Position numbers and translations under genes: made by a program. 64,000 nucleotides of DNA, from positions 62,001 through 126,000 of the forward strand of contig NZ_JAADZW010000003.1 of assembly GCF_010645065.1 (NCBI RefSeq), in the 5' to 3' direction. Numbering within the stretch: position 1 is the stretch's first letter; each line of letters begins with the position of its first letter. Positions 58,717-64,000 of this stretch are shown here, in pieces. This DNA is from Flavobacterium fluviatile (GTDB taxonomy: Bacteria; Bacteroidota; Bacteroidia; Flavobacteriales; Flavobacteriaceae). Under the pieces are notes generated by a model. That model had not been told where the DNA came from, made no database searches, and worked only from the letters and a program-made list of their open reading frames with translations.

Positions 58717-59202
58717 TTAATTTTCAATAGTTTCTATTGTAACATTCATGGCACCTGCCCTTTTGTTTTTGGCTATCTCCATGAAAGCTCTTTTAGACAA
58801 ATCAATCTCTCTTGTTTTTACAAATGGGCCTCTGTCTGTAATTTCAACAATTACAAATTTTCCATTGGCTTCATTTGTAACTTTTACTTTGGTACCGAAA
58901 GGTAATTTTTTGTGGGCAGCTGTATATTTATTATTATTGAAACGCGCACCGCTTGCTGTTCTTTTTCCGTTAAATCGGTCATGATAGTAGGAAGCATGAG
59001 CCGATTTTTTATAAACTTTCAATTTTAGGCCTTCAACGCTAAAAACAGAATCGTTTAAGGGTACCATTTTTAGTTTATCTGTTTTTAAAGTATCCTGAGA
59101 AACCTTAGTCTCTGCAGGTTTACTCTGACTCATAACGTAGGTAAAGCAACTCAATAAAGTCACAGAAAGGAGTGAGAGCAAAATATTTTTTTTATTCCTC
59201 AT
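58717..59202 (-). CDS. RlpA-like septal/cell-wall protein
   Basis: A 161-residue exported protein. The N-terminus MRNKKNILLSLLSVTLLSCF is a signal peptide whose LLSC could be a lipobox (Cys19). The double-psi beta-barrel follows: ASYYHDRFNGKRTASGARFNNNKYTAAHKKLPFGTKVKVTN and VEITDRGPFVKTREIDLSKRAF. The DRGP motif and catalytic-type Asp identify the RlpA family of lytic transglycosylase-like proteins that act on denuded peptidoglycan. It lacks the SPOR domain of E. coli RlpA, as is usual in Bacteroidota. The gene stands alone. Confidence 0.88.
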   Translation of the reverse strand: MRNKKNILLSLLSVTLLSCFTYVMSQSKPAETKVSQDTLKTDKLKMVPLNDSVFSVEGLKLKVYKKSAHASYYHDRFNGKRTASGARFNNNKYTAAHKKLPFGTKVKVTNEANGKFVIVEITDRGPFVKTREIDLSKRAFMEIAKNKRAGAMNVTIETIEN

Positions 59203-59255
59203 AATTTATTTTTTTTCAGACCTGGGGGGAGTTTGTACAAATAATATGCCGAGAT

Positions 59256-59280
59256 AAAAAAAGCCCTGTAAAAAGGGCTT
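59256..59280 (-). terminator. Terminator after the small membrane protein gene
   Basis: aagccct (59261-59267) and agggctt (59274-59280), followed on the minus strand by TTTTTTT. Confidence 0.8.
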
Positions 59281-59292
59281 ATTTTGGTTTTC

Positions 59293-59715
59293 TTAAAACC
59301 ATAAGTTCCACGGAATCCTGCTTAAAATAAGCACTAAACCAATTCCGTAAAATATAGTGAAAGTTTTAAATTTTGCTTCGCTATTAATCAGTTTTTTATG
59401 TTTAGACCATCCTATCGTGATTAGAGTAATAGCAATTAGATTGATTAATGGATGTTCTAATGAAGTTAATCGAAGTGCAGCGTTTGACATTTGACCCAAA
59501 GCATCTTTTCCTAACGGAGACACAAAATAAACAATCAATCCGATTAACATTTGTGTATGTGTTCCTATCAAAGCGAACAAGGCAATTTTTCGGTCCTTAG
59601 CTGTGAAATCTTTTTTTGAGGTGAATCCGATAATAGCATTTACAACTGCAATCAGTAAAAGCAATAATGCCAAATAAGCCCAGCCGGAGTGGAGTTTTTG
59701 AAGAAAATGGTACAT
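59293..59715 (-). CDS. Small four-span membrane protein
   Basis: A 140-residue integral membrane protein with four spans (about 12-32, 44-64, 88-104 and 118-134). Conserved-looking histidines lie near membrane edges: His in LQKLHSGWAYL, GTHTQMLIGL and LEHPLINLIAIT. That pattern gives relatives the label cytochrome b-like, but haem binding is not shown. No signal peptide beyond the first span. It has a TATATTTG -7 box and its own terminator, so it is probably monocistronic. The family is widespread in Bacteroidota and has no known role. Confidence 0.75.
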   Translation of the reverse strand: MYHFLQKLHSGWAYLALLLLLIAVVNAIIGFTSKKDFTAKDRKIALFALIGTHTQMLIGLIVYFVSPLGKDALGQMSNAALRLTSLEHPLINLIAITLITIGWSKHKKLINSEAKFKTFTIFYGIGLVLILSRIPWNLWF

Positions 59716-59736
59716 AGATTAATATTTTGTTTAAAA

Positions 59737-59744
59737 CAAATATA
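59737..59744 (-). promoter_or_regulatory. -7 promoter element of the small membrane protein gene
   Basis: TATATTTG on the minus strand, 22 bases before the ATG. Confidence 0.5.
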
Positions 59745-59751
59745 ACAAAAA

Positions 59752-59792
59752 AGGTGAAAAAAAAACGGCAATGACTTATAAAGTCAGTGCCG
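59752..59792 (-). terminator. Terminator after the TonB receptor gene
   Basis: cggcaatgactt (59766-59777) and aagtcagtgccg (59781-59792) form a stem with one mismatch, followed on the minus strand by a long T-run. Confidence 0.85.
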
Positions 59793-59817
59793 CTTTGATA
59801 TTTAGTTTGGTTCTTAA

Positions 59818-62800
59818 TTAATTGAAAGAATATCTAGCTCCAATTTGCATTTGCCATCTTGAAGATTGTAATCCTGCATCATCAATTTGATTTACGGTTG
59901 TATTAGGATTGAAGTTAAATGTTGGAGTTGTTCCGTCAGGTAAATTTCCAACACGGTTTAACAATAAAACCTGGTCGTTAGTAGCGAAATATCTTCTTCC
60001 CCAGTTTTTATTTAACAAATTAGTGAAGTTAAAGATGTCAGCTGTAAATTCTAATTTATGACTTTTTTTATTAACGTTTATAGAGAATTCCTGTGCAATT
60101 TTCACATCTACAACATGACTCCAGTCTAAACGGTCTCCGTTACGTTCAGCATATTTTCCTCTTCTACTATTTAAATATTTATTGCTCGAAATGAATTGAT
60201 CTAGAGCTTCCCATTGTTGATCAGCCGTTAAAGTTGAAGTTGCTACTAAATTAATTTCGCTTCTGTTGGCAGGAACGTAAACTAAAGCAGAGTTACTAAA
60301 AGTATCTTGCATTAATTGACCATTATCATTGTAGATATAGCTTATAGGTGTTCCTGATACTCCCTCGTAGAAGATACCTAAAGTAGTTTTGATAGATTCA
60401 TTCCATTTGAATTTGATAGAAGAATTAGCTAAAACTCTTGAACCTTGGTCAAAATCAGATCTTGAAACTCCAGTAACAGCATTAGATCCGTTAACAGTTT
60501 CTATGTAATTCCATTGAGAACTGTTTTGAGAACTTGTAGCATCAAACCAAACATTTGATTCTCCATAAGCATAGCTAGCAGAAATGTTTGCGTCAATAAA
60601 ATCAGAATAGAAATTTTTAGTTACTGTAAAGTTGGTATTCCAAGAACTTCCTGCTTTTTTGTTAGATGCTAAATAAATACCTTGATACGTATTGTCAACT
60701 AATACTCCTTTATAGTTAGGTCTATTGTCAGCCCCTGTTAAATAAGATTGTGGACCGGCAATGTTTAAGTTTTGATATTGGATAGAAGTTAGGTTTTCAT
60801 TCCAAATTCCTTCAGCAGAGATTGACCATCCGCTTCCTAATTTACGATCAAAAGCTAAACTTGTTTTTAAAACTTGTGGTAATTTGAAATCTTTAGAAAA
60901 TAAATCAACATTTCCACCTACTTTTCCACTTCCAGGTAATGCAGTTGTAATAGGCTGTCCGTTACTGTACAATTGACTGTTTAAGTCTGTGTTGCTATTG
61001 AAAAGAGGATTCGTAGCTTGTGTTCTTAGATCAATAGCATTTTGAGATAAACCATTATTATTGTAAGTACCTCCTGGCCAAACTAGAGGTAGTCTAGACG
61101 TAAATACTCCGATACCTCCTCTGATCTGAGTTATTTTTTCTCCGTTTACATCGTAATTAAATCCAATTCTAGGAGAAAAATGAACAGTGTTTTTAATAGC
61201 TTGCCCTACTTCTGCTCCTTTTAAATCTTTACCTGCTGCTTGTAATAAAGGAATGGTTCTGTTATTAAAATCTTCATTCGCTAAACCTTTTTCCCATACT
61301 GGTAAATCAGCACGAACACCAACAGAGATTCTGAAATTATCATTTAATCTGATATTGTCCTGAACATATAGTCCGAATTGGTTCATGTTAAAATCTCCAG
61401 AACCTATTGAATTATCCCCAGTCCCACCAAATAATGAATAACCTAGACGATATCTAATTGGTCTAACAGGAGTAGTAGTATTCATAAAATCAGCTAAATT
61501 ATTGTATTGATAATAGCCATAGTTTCTGTTTATAAATATGTTATTTGCATACGAAAATTCATTATGTGTACCAATTAAGATATTATGTTTACCAGCGTTT
61601 ATTTCAAAGTTATCTGTAACAGTTAAAACGCGTTGCTCTAATAAGTTTGCAGTTGATGCCGTTTCCGCTCCAAAGTAAATGGTTCCTGAACCGTCTCTAA
61701 TCTCAACAGATGGAAAAGGATCACCTGAAGGATCTCTGTCATCATTTACAGTTGTATATCCTATTACTAAGTTGTTTGAAAATTTATTACTGAAACGTGC
61801 ATTCCACTCTAATGATGCTGAGTTTGTGATGGATTCAAAATTTTGAGCACCGTTTAAAAAGTTAATTGCTACAGCAGAAGAACGATACGGTGAAAAATTC
61901 GTTGCTTTTACATAACTGTTTTTAGCAGAGATTTTGTGATTATCGTTTATGTTCCAGTCAATTTTTGCAATTAATTTATCACTAATTAAGGACGAAGTAT
62001 TATTTCCGTAAGATCCAGGATTATATTTATAAGTATTGATTAAATAATTACTTAAAGTTTCTAATCCTGCAGCATTCGAATTTCCTGTGTAATTTGCAAT
62101 ATCAAAAGGTTGTGGTGTTTCATTTTCTTGTTTCTCATAGTTAATGAAATAAAACAATTTATCTTTTACAATAGCTCCACCTGCCCTTACACCATAAGTT
62201 TTTGCAGAGAAATCCGATAATCGGGTTCTTTCTATACCACTTCCCGAACGTGTAGGAGTTTTTCCTGCCAAAGATTGATCTCTGTACAAAAAGTAAGCAG
62301 AACCATCAAAATTATTTGTTCCAGAACGGGTAATTGCACTAATCGCACCTCCGGCAAAACCTGATAATTTAACATCATAAGGCGAAACACTCACCTGAAA
62401 CTGCTCAATTGCATCTAATGAAATTGGACTAACACCTGTTTGTCCTCCGTTAGTACCATTTGCAGCTAATCCAAAAACATCATTATTTACAGCACCATCA
62501 ATATAAATAGCATTAAACCTGTTATTTTGACCACTAATTGAGATTTGATCATCTCCACGAAGCTGTGCTTGCGGAGTAAGCCTTGCAAAGTCAGCAATAT
62601 TTCGTGATAAAGATGGTAATTCTTTTATTTTTTCATTATCAATAACTGTCTGTGCTCCCGTTTTTTTAGAATTAAACATTGGATCTTTTCTTCCAACTAC
62701 TACAACTTCACTAAGTTCATTAGCTTCGTCTTTTAAATTGACTTTTAAAGCTTTTGAGTCTCCCAGCTGTAAATAAACCCCTGTTTCCGTATAGGTCTTA

Positions 62801-63063
62801 AAGCCCATATAAGTAACTTCAATTTTATAAGGACCACCTACACGCATGTTTGAAATTCTAAAATGACCATCAAAATCGGTAGTCGTTGAATAACGGCTAC
62901 CAGAAGCTTCGTGAACAGCAAGTATTGTTGCTCCTGGAAGTGATTTGTTTTGTGAATCATTTACAACTCCATTTATGGAAGAAGTAGTGTTACCTTGCGC
63001 ATAAATATCTCCTGCATAAATAAATGCTAAAAGCATTAAGAGAAACTTTGACAATTTTTTCAT
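59818..63063 (-). CDS. Oar-like TonB-dependent outer-membrane receptor
   Basis: A 1081-residue outer-membrane protein. The ATG at 63063 gives MKKLSKFLLMLLAFIYAGDIYAQ, a clean signal peptide; the longer frame to 63090 runs into the promoter. Residues about 26-110 form a carboxypeptidase-regulatory/CNA-B-like domain (SSINGVVNDSQNKSLPGATILAV, TTTDFDGHFRISNMRVGGPYKIEVTYMGF). A plug domain follows (LPSLSRNIADFARLTPQA, FNAIYIDGAVNNDVFGL) and then a 22-strand barrel ending MQIGARYSFN. The plug and NxAIYIDGA motif resemble Oar proteins of Myxococcus and Bacteroidota. The substrate is unknown; no SusD partner is adjacent. Confidence 0.93.
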   Translation of the reverse strand: MKKLSKFLLMLLAFIYAGDIYAQGNTTSSINGVVNDSQNKSLPGATILAVHEASGSRYSTTTDFDGHFRISNMRVGGPYKIEVTYMGFKTYTETGVYLQLGDSKALKVNLKDEANELSEVVVVGRKDPMFNSKKTGAQTVIDNEKIKELPSLSRNIADFARLTPQAQLRGDDQISISGQNNRFNAIYIDGAVNNDVFGLAANGTNGGQTGVSPISLDAIEQFQVSVSPYDVKLSGFAGGAISAITRSGTNNFDGSAYFLYRDQSLAGKTPTRSGSGIERTRLSDFSAKTYGVRAGGAIVKDKLFYFINYEKQENETPQPFDIANYTGNSNAAGLETLSNYLINTYKYNPGSYGNNTSSLISDKLIAKIDWNINDNHKISAKNSYVKATNFSPYRSSAVAINFLNGAQNFESITNSASLEWNARFSNKFSNNLVIGYTTVNDDRDPSGDPFPSVEIRDGSGTIYFGAETASTANLLEQRVLTVTDNFEINAGKHNILIGTHNEFSYANNIFINRNYGYYQYNNLADFMNTTTPVRPIRYRLGYSLFGGTGDNSIGSGDFNMNQFGLYVQDNIRLNDNFRISVGVRADLPVWEKGLANEDFNNRTIPLLQAAGKDLKGAEVGQAIKNTVHFSPRIGFNYDVNGEKITQIRGGIGVFTSRLPLVWPGGTYNNNGLSQNAIDLRTQATNPLFNSNTDLNSQLYSNGQPITTALPGSGKVGGNVDLFSKDFKLPQVLKTSLAFDRKLGSGWSISAEGIWNENLTSIQYQNLNIAGPQSYLTGADNRPNYKGVLVDNTYQGIYLASNKKAGSSWNTNFTVTKNFYSDFIDANISASYAYGESNVWFDATSSQNSSQWNYIETVNGSNAVTGVSRSDFDQGSRVLANSSIKFKWNESIKTTLGIFYEGVSGTPISYIYNDNGQLMQDTFSNSALVYVPANRSEINLVATSTLTADQQWEALDQFISSNKYLNSRRGKYAERNGDRLDWSHVVDVKIAQEFSINVNKKSHKLEFTADIFNFTNLLNKNWGRRYFATNDQVLLLNRVGNLPDGTTPTFNFNPNTTVNQIDDAGLQSSRWQMQIGARYSFN

Positions 63064-63087
63064 CTGTTGTTTGTTATTTGTTTTTGG

Positions 63088-63095
63088 CAAAATTA
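63088..63095 (-). promoter_or_regulatory. -7 promoter element of the TonB receptor gene
   Basis: TAATTTTG on the minus strand, 25-32 bases before the ATG at 63063. Its position rules out the start at 63090. Confidence 0.55.
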
Positions 63096-63309
63096 TAACA
63101 AATTAATCAGATAATGTTATCGAAAAGTTAAGAAAAGCAAGTTTTACAAATCCTGTTAAGCATTAAAACAATTTTTTCTATAAATGATAAATAAAATTTA
63201 ATTATTTATTTTAATATTCATTTTTTTTATTAAAATCATAACAATATTTACTGTCTATCTTTACATCCTGGCAATAATGACATTTTTTTGTAAGAAATTT
63301 TAAAAAATT

Positions 63310-63348
63310 ATAACAAAAAACGCCATAAACTTAAAAAATTATGGCGTT
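63310..63348 (-). terminator. Terminator after pgi
   Basis: aacgccataa (63319-63328) and ttatggcgtt (63339-63348), followed on the minus strand by TTTTTTG. Confidence 0.85.
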
Positions 63349-63373
63349 TATATTTTCTAAAATGAAAGGTGAT

Positions 63374-64000
<627 letters not shown>

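Overview
The window looks like a chromosomal segment of a Flavobacterium-type Bacteroidota. The base composition is AT-rich, and many genes are preceded by the Bacteroidota -7 element TAnnTTTG, often with a TTG or TTTG 16-23 bases upstream. The gene content also fits: a PorZ-like type IX secretion protein with a C-terminal sorting domain, an Oar-like TonB-dependent receptor, an OmpA protein with TSP3 repeats, a complete Bat aerotolerance operon, a mevalonate-pathway HMG-CoA synthase, and AddAB-type helicase-nucleases. No rRNA, tRNA, CRISPR array, insertion sequence or integrase was recognised. The genes at both ends (HMG-CoA synthase and glucose-6-phosphate isomerase) are cut by the window.

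Layout. 1-7.3 kb: scattered housekeeping and accessory genes (SRPBCC protein, two alpha/beta hydrolases, aminopeptidase P, ferritin, AIM24 protein) separated by palindromic REP-like repeats. 7.7-21.2 kb: a mostly minus-strand block with an AddB-like nuclease, OmpA, kbl, an AddA-like helicase-nuclease, lspA, a DksA-like protein and ileS. 21.3-25.3 kb: porZ, an acyltransferase and recO, in close succession on the minus strand. 25.5-32.1 kb: gdhA, an outer-membrane protein, metB, a DUF3298-type lipoprotein, an AlbA_2 protein and a short-chain dehydrogenase. 32.6-42.1 kb: the Bat operon (MoxR ATPase, DUF58, an extra BatD-like membrane protein, BatA, BatB, BatC, BatD, BatE). 42.2-46.6 kb: gpsA, an iron alcohol dehydrogenase, a DJ-1/PfpI protein and a divergent LysR regulator. 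55.0-64.0 kb: nadD, a four-helix-bundle gene, gmk, yicC, an ArsC-like gene, a DinB-like gene, an RlpA-like protein, a small membrane protein, the TonB receptor and pgi.

The most interesting region is 46.8-54.9 kb. A Nudix-winged-helix regulator of the NrtR type is followed by nine plus-strand genes: a short PRPP-synthetase-like protein, a coiled-coil protein, a VWA protein, a truncated PurA paralog, a small unknown, NADAR, macro-domain and ADP-ribosylglycohydrolase proteins, and a nicotinamide phosphoribosyltransferase-like protein. The segment ends at a strong terminator. Three copies of one 21-bp palindrome (TTTGYGTAA, three bases, TTACRCAAA) lie on or between the promoters of nrtR and the prs-like gene. 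NrtR is known to respond to ADP-ribose. The Prs-like plus NAMPT-like pair also resembles the pair some phages use to rebuild NAD+ from ADP-ribose. I infer an ADP-ribose-responsive NAD+ salvage and ADP-ribose clearance operon, possibly linked to surviving NAD+ depletion. The biochemical roles of the Prs, PurA and VWA members are not settled by sequence.

A second theme is in the intergenic DNA. Several operon gaps hold short words repeated in tandem and again in inverted orientation, with a different word in each gap (tttcaag, attccaa, gactttgcga, agtaattagt, ctaaggttctgag, agtttgttg, ttagatt). These sit next to start codons and should fold in RNA. They are separate from the larger REP-like palindromes at 1.1, 2.0, 2.5-2.8 and 54.9 kb.
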